The translations under genes were made by a program, and so were the position numbers. Below the pieces are notes generated by a model, which did not search any database, was not told the origin of the DNA, and worked only from the letters and a program-made list of their open reading frames with translations. A stretch of 64,000 bases of DNA from Prosapia bicincta. Taxonomy: Eukaryota; Arthropoda; Insecta; Hemiptera; Cercopidae. The stretch is from assembly GCA_036971475.1 (NCBI GenBank), contig JBAIZL010000003.1:53172842-53236841 (forward strand). The letters run 5' to 3'. Shown here in pieces: positions 33,390 through 45,442 of this stretch. The stretch's first letter is position 1, and each line of letters starts with the position of its first letter.

Positions 33390-34520
33390 TTAGCGCAAAC
33401 GCCATTTACTGAATATCTAAAGTATGTAACTTGAAATATTTAACATTTTAAAACTAAAATCGTATTTTTAATGGGGTGTGTAAATAAAGGGTTAATACAG
33501 GTTTTTAAAAACTTTGGTGGTGTTTAGCCATCTTTTTTATTTTTGGACAGAAAAAAAATTGTTAGGATTGGTTATCCGAGGTTTGGGCAACTCCACTAGC
33601 GGGGGGGGGGGGTTGATCCTTCTCAACAATCCGGATACGTTCACGTTTGTTCAATTTTTGTCACATTTACTCTTCTCACTTTTTTCCATGTGCAAGATTT
33701 ACCGAAGAAGCCAGCTTAATATACAACTCTATTATTTACCTGTCTAAATATAAAACAAACCATTCATGCTATCACACTCATTGTTAAAGTTATAACCTAT
33801 GTTAGTAACGAAAAGGAAGAATGTCGAAATGGCCACAGCCAACTGGAGTGACGAATTTTTATCCCTGCGATCTAGACATTGGACAACAATAGAATCAGCT
33901 GTTTATTTGACCAGTGCGTATATTAGCTTGTAGGTTATATTTTCCAAATAGTTCGAAACTTTGGTGAATGCGTTTGTATTTTGGCATTTTGTGTGAAGGT
34001 TTTCAGATTAAATGTAAGTGTAATTAGTTTCTAATATTAATTATCTTTTCCTTTATTGTTTTGTAAAATTGTTTTTATGAAGCCAAAGATTTTACAATAG
34101 TTATAAAGAAGAAGACTTAAATTACACAAATAACTTTATCACGCCCAAATCATATTTATGTAGCCTAATTCGATATAAAATTATATGTATGTTGTAGGAA
34201 AGATACTGTAAGATGCTGTATTTGATAAGTATTATTTGATATTATTTCTATTCTTTACTATGCATTCATAGCAATTACTTTATATGTGCTTTAAGGTTGT
34301 GTGAGGTTATCTTTTCCAAATTACAAATAATTGTAAATATCCTAACACGTGTGCAAAGTATGTTTGGTGTAATGTAACTTACAAATGTTCTGATCCGTTG
34401 AAAATGTCGGTTTTATTTTCCGCTTACATTTAACTATAAATTCTTTAAAACTTATTGTAAATCTCTCGTATTCTCAACGCGGTTTGTAGTTATCAATGAC
34501 AAAAACTAAGGTATTCATAT
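33390..34520 (+). repeat. Tandemly duplicated repeat, copy B'
   Basis: Homologous to copy B: CATTTACTGAATATCTAAAG, a G-run at 33601-33613, CTCAACAATCCGGA, the short ORF at 33821-33892 (23 codons, MSKWPQPTGVTNFY...), CAATAGAATCAGCTGTTTATT and AACACGTGTGCAAAG. Same start, stop and spacing as copy B, with several substitutions. Confidence 0.85.
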
Positions 34521-34669
34521 TACAATTTAAATGCAGCAGCTTTATTTTTTTTTACCCGGGTCTGAGCCCCCAAAACCCGCCCAGCCCTCGTGGCAGCCAA
34601 GCTCTAGCGAGCTACCTCCGTCTCACTTGCGCATGCGGTTAGTATCCCTATATTTTTTTTACACAGTAT

Positions 34670-34905
34670 ACACGGGAGCTTCTCCTATCTAGTAGACAAC
34701 GACAGAATTACGTTGTACGTGAACGTCAAGGTTAAGATTCCGTAACCTACAACTCTATATAGGCCGGGGATAGTGACGTGTCCCTGTACACAGGAGCTGC
34801 TGCTATCTAGTAGACAGCGACAGAGTTACATTGTACGTGAACGCCAAGGTTAAGATTCCGTAACTTACGACTCTATATAGGCTGGGGATAGTGGCGTATC
34901 CCTGT
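34670..34905. repeat. 118-bp tandem duplication, two units
   Basis: Units 34670-34787 and 34788-34905 share ATCTAGTAGACA.CGACAGA.TTAC, GTACGTGAACG.CAAGG and CTCTATATAGGC.GGGGATAGTG, with about ten differences. They lie in a GC-richer patch (34550-35190) that looks like a foreign repeat, with a possible B-box-like GGTTCGAGAATC at about 35151. Confidence 0.9.
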
Positions 34906-36171
34906 AATCCTGCTACAGGGAGGCCGGGTGTCTGAATTCCTCTGTTGCCTGGTTTGAAACTTGAATCAGAACGGCTTGATAAAAATAGCCGCTGGAACTT
35001 AGGTAATTACTTCTGCTACACAAAATTTCTCAAGGGTCAAACTGAACGAACAGAAATATAATAAAAGTCTAATTAGTTTGATCCTTTAAAAGGCAAATTT
35101 CCAGTTCAAGTGGCTGTTGCGAAGCAATACCAGCATGATGCCGTCGTTCAACGGTTCGAGAATCGAGTCGGGGGACAGAAGGCGAGACATTCACCTTTTT
35201 TAAAAGCAACATTTCTTAAAATGACTTAAAATATTTTTAAACCTTTTTTAAAAGCAACATTTCTTAAAATGACAAAATATTTTTTAAACTATTATATATT
35301 TTTTTAAATAACAATAAATCTGTGCATGTCTAAAGCATTTATATCAATAATAATATATTATAAAAATGCATAAAGGGCCTAATGTATATACAAATGCATT
35401 TATTGTCAGAACAAATATCAAGGTAACACTAGAAAATGCATCACTGTTTAGATCTTACAATGTTATTTTTATGACACAGAATTTCACCTAATAATGTATA
35501 TTGCCACTGTTTTCGTATTATCTCTCGATCACTAATAATTTTATTAAAAACACATGGATTTAAAGTTGCCTTTCATATTGAAATTTGGACAAATATTATA
35601 TGATTGTGTTCATTTTACCTTAATTTCATTGTGTTACAAGTTTTCATAATAATTTAATAATCAAACTAGTACGTAAAAATATTCAGAATGTATAGGCTGT
35701 ACGTAAAGTTTTATTTGTGAAGTTCCAACAATGTTGTAGAACAATTACACTTAATTAGTGGAAGTTTTATGTTACGGAAGAATGTGGGGACATCGTGTTA
35801 TTTTTATTGGTTTTTGAATTGCTTTTGTACGTGGAATCACTTTACCTACAAAGCAATTGGCCTTGTATTTGGTATTTCTTCAATCAATAACAGTAAGAAA
35901 AATCATAAAATATTAATGGTGTTTGTATTGAAAATATGTGACTGGCCATAAAGTTCCTATTTCCAACACCAGCAGCAAATTCAGAACAAAGATGCTTAAT
36001 TGGACTAAGATTAAGTAAATTCAAGTTTTAGCCTCTTTCACTAAATAAACTTTTTTTACATTATATATCCTTCGGCTATAAATTTATACGCATTCTTAAA
36101 TTCGAGTAGGGGCCACTATGACATTGTGTGAGTAACATGGTCACAAAGAGTTCAACCTGAAAACACAATTT
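34906..36171. other. No gene; small 48-bp tandem duplication at 35194-35280
   Basis: CCTTTTTTAAAAGCAACATT begins at 35194 and again at 35242. The remainder is AT-rich with nothing supported. Confidence 0.6.
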
Positions 36172-36660
36172 CATAAATCAGCTGTTTTATAAAAATATAT
36201 TATTTGGCGTTTATATGAATATCACATACATTTTCAATATTGCTACTGGTAACCCCAACAATAAGATATTTATCAAGTTCACAAATTAAAAAAAATATTG
36301 TAATAGATTTTAATATTTATAAAACTTAAGTTTTGAAATAACTAAACATTTACAAAAATTTTGTTAATACTTGGTATAAAATATGTACTTCACAAAAACA
36401 GACTAGGCCTACATATGTACTTATACTTACGTTCGTTTACCATATTGTAGGCCTATATGTGTTTATTCATAAATCAGCTGTTTTCCATTGACTTTAGAGG
36501 TTATGTTTATATCGTCAGATAAATTTTCAATATTTATCTTTTCGTATATGATATCCACGACAAGAAGATATTTATCAAATCATTCAAATTAAAAGTAAAT
36601 ATAATACATTTGAATAATATTATGTCTAACTTTAAAACGAGTCAACTATACAACTAAAGA
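36172..36660. repeat. Diverged direct repeat, period about 298 bp
   Basis: CATAAATCAGCTGTTTT at about 36173 and again at about 36471; each is followed by ATTTTCAATATT and AAGATATTTATCAA at equal spacing. Confidence 0.7.
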
Positions 36661-36722
36661 TTTAAAATAACGGGACTTTACAATTGAAACCATTCTTTTA
36701 GGTCTATTCTAAAATTACCAAA

Positions 36723-36827
36723 ATGAATTCAGATCCCTATCGGCGACGGCCTGAAGTTGCAGCTCTTTCGCAATATCTATTTTCGATCATTGAAAAACGT
36801 GGCAATTGTCAAGAAAGCCTACGTTAA
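36723..36827 (+). CDS. Unrecognised 34-codon ORF
   Basis: ATG in the context AAAATGA, encoding MNSDPYRRRPEVAALSQYLF, then SIIEKRGNCQESLR and TAA. Base composition is richer in G+C than the flanks and the peptide looks protein-like, but there is no splice donor or family match. It follows the direct repeat at 36172-36660. Confidence 0.2.
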   Translation: MNSDPYRRRPEVAALSQYLFSIIEKRGNCQESLR

Positions 36828-37535
36828 GAAAAAATATTAATTTAGCGAAATAAATTCCAATAAAAATAATAATCAATTAATGTTAAAATGTAGAGAATAT
36901 CATATTTTAGTCAAATAATAGGTCATTAAGTTGAAATGATATCAAATAACCTAGTTTAAGGGAAACTATAGCCTTACAGATAGCCTCATTCCCGATGTCT
37001 CAATTTTTCTATTAAACATAGTCTCACAGCAGGTCTGTTGAAAGCACATTGTAAATAGTGTACGCGATAGTAGTGAAGGCCGATAGACGCTTGGGAAGAT
37101 TTGCCATGATGGCTGACTGAAGCTTGAGTGAAGGATCAGACGTTAAAATTAAAAGAAGTTAATTTGGAAAAATATAAAAGTGAAATTTGTCTGGTGGGAA
37201 GATATGAAATTTAATAAATCAATTCAACAAAAAACATCGGTAGTATAAGAAGCCTATAAATGAAAATCTTAGAAAATGGAGCCCAAACAAACAGTCGTTG
37301 CCATAGGAACGTAAATTGTATTTGTAGAGAAAAAATAATTTATCTATACGCCCAGATAAAATCACCCTTTTTCTAGCGACAAACCTAGATTCCAGAAACC
37401 AGGAATGTTTCCGTGGAAACAATAATGTAGCTTCTCCGCGCGTTTCCAGGGATCCACACATCAGTCATTGTTAATATTTTACAAGAAAATATTATATAAT
37501 ATATTTACAATGAGGAATTTTATATTATTTGCTCG

Positions 37536-38833
37536 GGTCTTTTCTATTATACGACAGCATGGCTCAAAATGCCACATATTGCTTTGTACACAAAATAAAT
37601 ATCTAATAAACCAGTTAAGACCATATAAATAAAGCAGCAAGTTACCTTATCTTATCAGTTACTGCGAGACGTTCACCGTACTTTGACCATCAGTGTCCTG
37701 TTAGTGCTTCAGTATTGATCATGTCACTGATACGTTTAGTTCGTGAGATAGATAGTAAGGGTAAAGCAGCAAGTTATTTTTGTAATAAAGGAATACTACA
37801 TAACTCGCGTAATTGTGATAACGGGCACCAAATGTCGCTAAGTTTGACAAATACTCATGATCGGTGGCGGTGTAACAGAAAAGTTTGCCGCGTTTCAGTT
37901 GGCCTGAGGAAAGATACGTGGCTCGAAGCAAGTAAACTTCCTTTTGAAACTATTATTTTTTTTCATATACTCCTGGTCAAAAGAGTTTTGTGCGGAAGAT
38001 TTAGGTATGAGTGCAGGTTCAATAACCGATTGGAAAAATTATTTAAGAGAAGTATGTGCACATTACATTCTTAATAATAAAACGAAAATTGGCGGTGTAA
38101 ATAAAACTGTTGAAATTGACGAGTCGTGTTTTTCGAAAAGAAAAAAAATCATGTTGGCTGAGTTTATCCTCAACAATGGGTGTTTGGGGGGATCTGTAGG
38201 GAGGATAACAAGTGCTTCCTGTACGCTGTACCAAACAGATCAGCTGAAATGCTACTTACAACTATAAAAGACTGTAAGTTATTGGGCCGGGAACTGCTAT
38301 CATTTCAGATATGTGGAACTCTTACAGTGGCATAACAAGTATACCTTACATGAAGTATATCCATCTTACAGTTAATCATTCTGAAAACTTTGTTGACCCC
38401 ATAAGCGGAGCTCATACCCAAAGAATAGAATCATTGTGGTCATCTGCCAAAAGGCGTAACCGTAATGAGTGTGGAACAAGTAGAAACTTAATCGACTCTT
38501 ACTTGTGTGAGTTTCTTTGGCGAAAACATAACCAAGGAAATGATCTCTTCGAACAAATTATCGAGGATATTAAAGTATTTTGGCCACCAGAAGCTTGAAT
38601 ATCGTATCAATGTTTAATTTTAATAAATTCAAGAAATAAATTTGTGTGCTAATTGTTCTTTGTTTATGTATTTTGAGAAATAAAGTGTATTAATATTTTT
38701 GGTAAAAAACCTGTCTAAAACCTTTCATTTTATATTATTTAATGTTATCAGTTGAGGTAAGAAAAAAAGATTTTATATTACTATGTTTTCATAGAAAATA
38801 TTTTGAGCCATGAGTCGTATAATAGAAAAGACC
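37536..38833 (+). mobile_element. Merlin DNA transposon
   Basis: Terminal inverted repeats of about 34 bp: GGTCTTTTCTATTATACGAC then AGCATGGCTCAAAAT on the left, and the same 20 bases then TCATGGCTCAAAAT on the right (reverse complemented). Flanks ATTTGCTC and AATTGCTC look like an imperfect 8-9 bp target duplication, as expected for Merlin. The element is about 1.3 kb. Confidence 0.9.
37715..38598 (+). pseudogene. Merlin (ISXO2-like) transposase, frameshifted
   Basis: Merlin transposases are DDE enzymes related to bacterial IS1016/ISXO2. The first frame carries a zinc-ribbon-like GHQMSLSL..RWRCNRKVC. The second has MSAGSITDWKNYLREVC and VEIDESCFSKRK (first Asp, 38118-38120). A third has FLYAVPNRSAEML. 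The last has IISDMWNSYSG (second Asp, 38308-38310), VNHSENFVDPISGAHTQ and RIESLW (third acidic residue, 38428-38430), ending SYLCEFLWRKHNQ. Breaks near 37965, 38150 and 38280 put one protein into different frames, so it is inactive. All three catalytic acids survive. Confidence 0.9.
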
Positions 38834-40038
38834 AATTGCTCCAATAAATATTAAAATATCTGTCTAGAAGTATGCAAACTTAATATTTTATATTTATATT
38901 TCGTATAAATACTATTTTTGTCCCAATAATATTTAATGAACGCCGGTACAGCTTTTGTAAACTTCACTTCTCCTAGCGACAACCAATAACGCCATTACGT
39001 AATGTACAATGGAAAGTCACATAAAATTCAAAGAATTTGTTCTGTTTTGTATTTTACCAAACAACTCTGTGGAAAACTGTAGCCATTAAACCTGATATTA
39101 GAATTAAAACGAAGTACTATTCTTTCAACAAATTGCATATTTAATTCGATATATTTCTTTTCGATAGAGTTTATAGTTTTATAGTTTTGATTTTTAGTTT
39201 TTTCATTCTGTTTTTACAACATTCACTACAAACAATTCAAACCCAACATCCGTACATATTCAATACATCTCCCAATAAATAGTTTCATTACCTAACAACC
39301 AAAATGGATTTCAGGGACACATATTTTGTGATGACTTTGTAACAGAGTTAATAGAGCTTTTTAATAGTGTTAGATAAAACAGGCTTTACTGGTTTGGTTT
39401 GTTACCAGAAATACTATTTTACTTCATACCTGCTAATGTCTGTTCTGTATACAATACTTTACAGTTTACTTGTTTCACCACCAAAAGCACATCATAAGCC
39501 ATCATCAGAAACACAGCAACTGCGATGATAAATTTGATAAGAAAGACAGCAGATTACTGGCCTCAACATATTTATATAAATCCTACTGGAAACATAAAAT
39601 ATTATAAAAATATTTGCAGCAGTGTTTTCCGATCAATAACATCTTCCCAAGAACTGCTTGAAATAGTGGATTTAAAAAGCAAACCTCATCTTATATAAGT
39701 TTAGTTACACACTTTTATAGACATTATTACAAATTATATGGTTTAATTGTATGGGATGGGTCTCATGCTTTTCATTACCATAAAAAATATGTCGCAGCTT
39801 ATGTATCTGCTGAATAAAGAAATGTGTACATCCTTTTCCTAGTAATCTTGTTATATATTGAGCACAATAGAACCAATATGCAGCCCAAATCTCAAGAATA
39901 TTTTATTTCCTAACGCTGTTAAGTCTTGGTTATTACTAATTCTTAAAAATGGTTGTATTTGAAGTCCAAGAAAAACTGCAGTAAATATTGGTTTGTAAAT
40001 ATTCAGCGATTTTTCATAAAATGATTATTTATTTCATC
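38834..40038. other. No gene recognised
   Basis: AT-rich with no supported exon, repeat boundary or RNA. Confidence 0.5.
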
Positions 40039-40046
40039 GTCTAGAA

Positions 40047-40470
40047 CAGCGGTTCTCAACCTGGGAGGCGCGCCCCCCTGGGGGGGGGGCGTAGAAGAAT
40101 TCCAGGGGAGGCGTCAACAAATTTTTAAAAAAATTGAATTTGATGTTGGACACAAACACACAATCGTTGAAATTTTTTTATAGCTTAATAGAGCTATAAA
40201 GCTCTATTTCTTTACTTCTTTTCTTCCTTTCCAAAATCTCGTCGATGATACCCAAAGTCTTCCAAAAGACAAAAAATAGTTAACGAGAAACAGTGCCAGC
40301 CCTCACACTAGCACTACAAAAGTAGCGAACATTTTTCTGGTTATTACTTAAACATATTGTAAGTAAATTTATCATATATAAGTCTAAATTAACTTAATCC
40401 GTGAAGGGAGGCGTGACCTCACACCAAAGTGTGAAGGGGGGCTCAGAGCCTAAAAGGTTGAGAACCCCTG
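40047..40470. mobile_element. hAT-type MITE with 8-bp target duplication
   Basis: Ends are CAGCGGTTCTCAACC (left) and CAGGGGTTCTCAACC (right, reverse complemented), with an exact flanking duplication GTCTAGAA at 40039-40046 and 40471-40478. It is 424 bp, non-coding, with a long C/G run at 40073-40090. Confidence 0.93.
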
Positions 40471-40478
40471 GTCTAGAA

Positions 40479-41399
40479 TAAGAAGAATAAATCAATGAAT
40501 TAGTTTGTTGTGTGGAATTTCGTCATCTAGAAGATCCATTATTGGTTGTAAATGTCTGACATTTCTAGTAAATGGGATATATTTAATACTAGCAGTATTA
40601 TGGGACCACTTTAGGTCAAAATTACACTTTTTGGTATTAACTTGGCAAAAACCCACCACCTAGTGACTTATTCAGCAGACGCGTTTTGCACTAGATCAGC
40701 AGTTATTCAATGCTTTGAGTCACGGACAAAACTCTACAAAATCTCCTACTTCATAAACACTGTATTCTTGCCAGAAGAATAATCTGATAAACTGGCAGAA
40801 TTTTGTCTGAATGGTTTAATCTGCTAAGTTACTTTCTGACTGTTTAACTTGTAAAACTGCTGCAACACTCTCATGTATAAATATAAATAAACAAACAACA
40901 AGCCTCATACCAAGTAGGAAAATACATAGCCACATTAAATAAAGCATAACACATAACAATGAAATGTTCACTGTGAAAAGCAGCTGGGTTCATTCTAAAG
41001 CATTTACCAAAAACATCACTAGATGTAAAAAACCGAATCTGCCTCTATAAAGCTGGTACAATATCTGGTATAATGTGACACTAAGGACACTTAGTATATT
41101 TAGCAATATTTCTGTATTTTTGTAAGTATCCATTACATTTTAAATTTTGCATTTCTTTGAGTTTCTCTTAATTTGTATTTAATTACATAAATGTACAATG
41201 AATATAAACAAACAGCTCTGCGATGAATAATATTGTACGAAAGTTTGCTTCAAATGAAGTTAATATGATTGCCATGATCAACTGTCAATAACTGAGGGCA
41301 TTGAGCCAAGAACTCTTGTCCGAGGACTCTAATATTATCTAAACTAAAGGAAATGATGAAATGTTGGATAGGCGAGGACCATGAAGTTTATTTTATTGT
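40479..41399. other. No gene; one short dispersed-repeat copy
   Basis: 40615-40720 is the dispersed repeat of 7715/11190/14180/63425 in opposite orientation (ACTTGGCAAAAACCCACCACC). The rest is AT-rich. Confidence 0.55.
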
Positions 41400-41860
41400 T
41401 GTCTTCTAATTCAAGGCTAAATATCAAGTTTTGATGTATGGTATTGTGTAGTTGTTTGATTTGCCACTTTTTGTGTATGGCTTGTTCTGTAGAGTGTATT
41501 GTTCTTCAATGTAATGGAGGAATATTTCTAATACGATGCCTGAGAAGGAGGAACCCATAGGCAGGCCATCATTTTATGTTTAGAATTTGTGTTGATATGT
41601 GAAGTAGTTTTGTGATGTTATGAGTTTGGTGGGTGAGCTTAGTAGAGTTTTGCATGCTGTGGCATGTTTTTCAGTATTTAGAGTGTTTGTTCAACGGATA
41701 CGTAAGTATATAGGTTTTTTATATTGATGACGCTATGGTGGAGTTGTGTTATATAAGGATATCTTTAATTTTGTGGGTCAGTTCTATGTTATTGCGTATG
41801 GATGTGTGTTCTTTAAAGTTTATGTTGTCTCTGATAAGTTTGTCCACGTACAAAAATTCA
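41400..41860 (-). pseudogene. Penelope-like reverse transcriptase fragment
   Basis: The minus strand translates around 41490-41580 as DGLPMGSSFSGIVLEIFLHY, then IEEQYTLQNKPYT, the GLPMGS motif and following helix of PLE reverse transcriptases. Upstream on the same strand are YFTYQHKF and, near 41700-41850, KPIYLRI- and KLIRDNINFK-like segments. Stops interrupt it, and the catalytic box and GIY-YIG domain are not seen. Confidence 0.7.
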
Positions 41861-41919
41861 ATAATAACTAAATATGTAAATATAAAACGTATAAAATATT
41901 TATATTACAGTAGTTAATT

Positions 41920-42520
41920 AAATCGTACAACAATTAAACAAACGCTGTATTTACATTACCATGGTTTCCTAAGGACATTTTGAGTACACATTTTGTTAGT
42001 TTGAAAGCAAAAATATGAAACTTAAAAACTTTTGGAGACTTTGTAAGTTTTGATCAACATATTTAACTTAATTTTGCTTATGCCACTATGTATTCGTGGC
42101 CACTAGACGGCATATCCCGACAATTACGAATAAACCATTGTTAGAGTCGAATTAGACCTAAGATATACATAGATGTATGACGTCGACATATAACCGGGAG
42201 TAGGATAGTCTAAATAGAACCTTTTGTAATTAAATAGTAAAGCAGTTAAATTTTATGTAGATATATATAGTGAAAGCCTTTGCTCTCTGTTAAATGCTAA
42301 ATTTCAAGGTTTCCAACCTATTGCCGCCCCTACATATTGTTCTTTTTACCAAACCTAAGTAACTTATCGCATTGCTAAATATCTATTAAAACTAAATAAA
42401 TGTTCCATCGGTGTACTCTAGAATTAGTTTGTTTATTTATATCGTGTATTTATTTCTATTAAATAAAGTATAAGAATCTATTTCACTATATTTGATTTAC
42501 AAATGGCGAAATATATATTT
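41920..42520 (+). repeat. Dispersed repeat D, copy 1
   Basis: Shares TTTACATTACCATGGTTTxCT, GCAAAAATATG, ACGGCATAT.....AATAAACCATTG and a final CTATATTTGATTTACAAATGGC with 47190-47760, and in its first part with 44695-45060. Confidence 0.8.
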
Positions 42521-42568
42521 TATGTATATTATTTGTTTATTTAAGAGCACTGTTAGTGGAACCCATTA

Positions 42569-42572
<4 letters not shown>

Positions 42573-42607
<35 letters not shown>
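42573..42607. repeat. (TC)n microsatellite
   Basis: A run of about 17 TC units. Confidence 0.97.
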
Positions 42608-42609
<2 letters not shown>

Positions 42610-43203
42610 TCCCTCCTATATATACACATATATGTACACGAAGGTAATAGGTCACGTGGAATGTAAAACTATAACTGAATAAATGCAAAAGAAATCTCTA
42701 GAAAACCTTATTTTCAGCATTACTGTACCTTAAGTTACTTTTATCTAAAGTAAACTTAGGTGTATAAGCCAGTGGTTACCAACAAACGTTTTTCAAGGAC
42801 TCCCTTGTTATAATGACAAGGACCCCACAAATTCTTTTACTTAAATTGTAAACCACACATATTATAATTTGAGTTACATTAGTTATTAATAAGTCACTTA
42901 TGGATAGCCTACCCACTTATTTTAAGGTGGAAATGGTTCTTATATGTGAATAATATATTTGAGGCTACCACAAGTTTATTACAAGTACATTCAAGAAGTT
43001 TTGTTTTTATTTAAGGTACAAAATATAAAACTATCACATGTTAAAGTTCGTATTTCCAGCCAAAATTTTATAAACTTATTTATATTAATATTTTGTTTGG
43101 AGTAAGGAGTTAATGAAGTAAACACAACAATCAAAAGTCTGTTATAATTGCGACAAACATAGAAAAACTATTGAATAAAAATATAATAAGAATATTATTA
43201 TAA

Positions 43204-43347
43204 TCACTAAACACTTTTAAATGTTTTAAACTTGCCCATAGCAGCACTTACTTTGCTTGTTGAGGACGGCCGTTTCAAGAGATGTGTCCCTTTGTCAACC
43301 CAGACCGTACCTCGAGGCAAGTTAAAACATTTAAAAGTGTTTAGTGA
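43204..43347. mobile_element. 144-bp foldback insertion with a hammerhead-like core
   Basis: Arms 43204-43236 and 43316-43347 are perfect inverted repeats except for one extra A (TCACTAAACACTTTTAAATG ...). Between them, on the minus strand, TTGACAA, a stem AAGGGA/TCTCTT with loop CACA, then GAAACGGCCGTC follow the order of a hammerhead ribozyme, with two changed core bases. The related copy at 52565-53050 has no such insert. Confidence 0.65.
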
Positions 43348-43639
43348 TTACTAGTAGCTCACGCGAAGATGGAATCAACAAATGTAAATATTAATATAAT
43401 ATTAGTTCAAATTTATTTTAATGTAATTGCAACAAATCATAACTTAACAATAATTTCAGTGAGATGAGTTGAATCTGTACTTTGAGTTCATGATTTCAGA
43501 TTGGTTAGCTTCCATATTTGACACTTTTACTCTGACGTCATACTGCATATCAAGCCGATTCCTATATTTATTTTACCAGAAGTACATACTTGAGGATGCA
43601 TGTTTACATCTCTAGATAGTTGGAAAATGTAGTATTACC

Positions 43640-44130
43640 TTCATTACCTTATCGTGCCTTAAGTTCTTTGTGATCTTTTTTCACTGGCAACCAAATTTCT
43701 ACAATGTTCTAGCCATTAAAAACATTTTTTAGTGTGCCACTGTCGGTCAGTTCAAGTCGATCTTGTTCCTCTTCTGAAGGACTCTGAATCTTTTATATTC
43801 CAGAGAAGTAGAACGAAGTTATAATACACCTCTCATTAGGATCTGGTCCAGAAAAGTATTCCCTGAAAGGGGTCGCTAAACTTTGAAGGTGGCCAGTTAT
43901 GCTTTCCTTTATTTGGTTTATTAGGTTTTCATCAGAAGACTCCAAAAACTCTTTTATGGTGGAAAAATATGTAAGAAAACATTTATCGACACTTTTTGCC
44001 CACAACAGACATTTTGAAAACATGGAACAAACTTCGTCTTTAACTTTGAACATATCTATAGTCACATAAGTAAGCAGTCACACAAAGTCAAGAAATGTCT
44101 ATACTTGGTATCAAGAAAGAAGATTCTGAC
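43640..44130 (-). pseudogene. hAT transposase fragment
   Basis: Encodes CSMFSKCLLWAKSVDKCF, then NLINQIKESITGHLQSLATP, then FREYFSGPDPNE, the region between the catalytic core and the dimerisation domain of ZBED5/GTF2IRD2-type hAT transposases. A following frame contains TDSGTLKNVF. Other domains are lost. Confidence 0.65.
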
Positions 44131-44694
44131 CTCATCCTTAACATCAGAAAACCTATTCAGTACCACCTCGAGAGATAAAAATCTTGGATTAAACCCGTTC
44201 ATCTCAAAAAATGTTACTATCACTTTTTAAAAGCCTAGAATGGATTTTTCTATTTTGTATTACAGTTAGAGTGGTGCAAATCTATAGATTAGTTATTTGC
44301 TTCTGTCTTTTTGTGTTCATCTTCCTTTACAATATGGTCGGGAAAGTTTTCTCCATGGGGGAGGGGGGGAGGTTTGTTATTGGTATCACCATTTTTCCAA
44401 TATTCACAGAACTCGTAAGCAACACCACACCGTAAAGAAACTATGCTCATGCTGAAGTAGGAGTTGTGAGGCAGAATATATATATATATCGCATGTTTTC
44501 AGTCAGCGCCTGCCAGTCAGCCTGACAAGAGTAACAATGTTGCCTTGTTGTTCTGTGTTATTCTGACACAAATATGTAGAGGGCGCTGCAAACGGGATTT
44601 TGAAGAAGTGAAGCATCTATTCTAATAGAAAATAATATCCTTTCAAAATTTAAAGAATTTATAAAGATAAATAAATTTTAACAAATATTTATGC

Positions 44695-45060
44695 CGGATA
44701 AAACTGTACAACAATCAAGAATAAACGTCATTTATATATCCATGGTTACGTAAAGACATTTTTCAATATATTTTGTTGGAATAAGAACAAAAATATGAAA
44801 CTTAAAAACGTCTGGAAACTTTGTGAGTATTTGTTAACTTAATTATCGAAATGTTAACTTACATCAAAATACATTCCTATCCTACCGCCTTTGTGTATCT
44901 AGTACGAATACCCATGATGGAAGTAAGGTTAGGTTATCTGTGATTGTCGACACGTACAATTGCTAAAGACAGCCTAACTAGAGCCTCATGTAGGCCTATG
45001 TTTCGGGTAGATCTTTGGATGTTCCCACCTTATTACCGGAAATGTAGATGTAAGTTATTT
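44695..45060 (+). repeat. Dispersed repeat D, copy 2 (partial)
   Basis: ATATCCATGGTTACGTAAAGACAT, TATTTTGTTGGA and AAAAATATGAAACTTAAAAACG match copy 1. Confidence 0.75.
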
Positions 45061-45442
45061 ATTATCCATTAGCAAAAGCCTTTGTATCGATGCTCTTGGG
45101 CTATGTCCCTTCCCATGTAGAACCGGGTTTCCCTCCCTCACAATTGCCTCTTACCTCCCAACATTTCTTTTCCCCCTTACTATTCTTATATTCCTTCCTT
45201 TTAATTACTTTGTTCCCTCTCATTGATTCCAGGTAATGCAAGTCTAGCCTAAAAATATGTAAAAGTTGAATGTAAGGAAATATTTCAAACATTTAGTTCA
45301 GATTTTAATCCTAAAGTAAAAGGTTTCACAGATAATGCTCATACAAACATAGATCCTAATTAGATGGCTTAGTACTTTTCTTAGAATATTTAAAAGTATT
45401 TTATATTTTTCTTTTAATTAATTTTTAAGTAACTTTGTTGTC

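Larger units (their letters stand above)
42770..44130 (-). mobile_element. hAT remnant with a foldback insertion
   Basis: The left end is CAGTGGTTACCAACAAACG with GGACTCCCTTG, a hAT-type terminus; the right end was not found. The non-coding part 42960-43600 is homologous to 52565-53050. A transposase fragment lies at 43640-44130. Confidence 0.65.

Noticed and set aside
35120..35185. tRNA gene suggested by GGTTCGAGAATC
   Set aside because: No matching A box or cloverleaf could be drawn around it.
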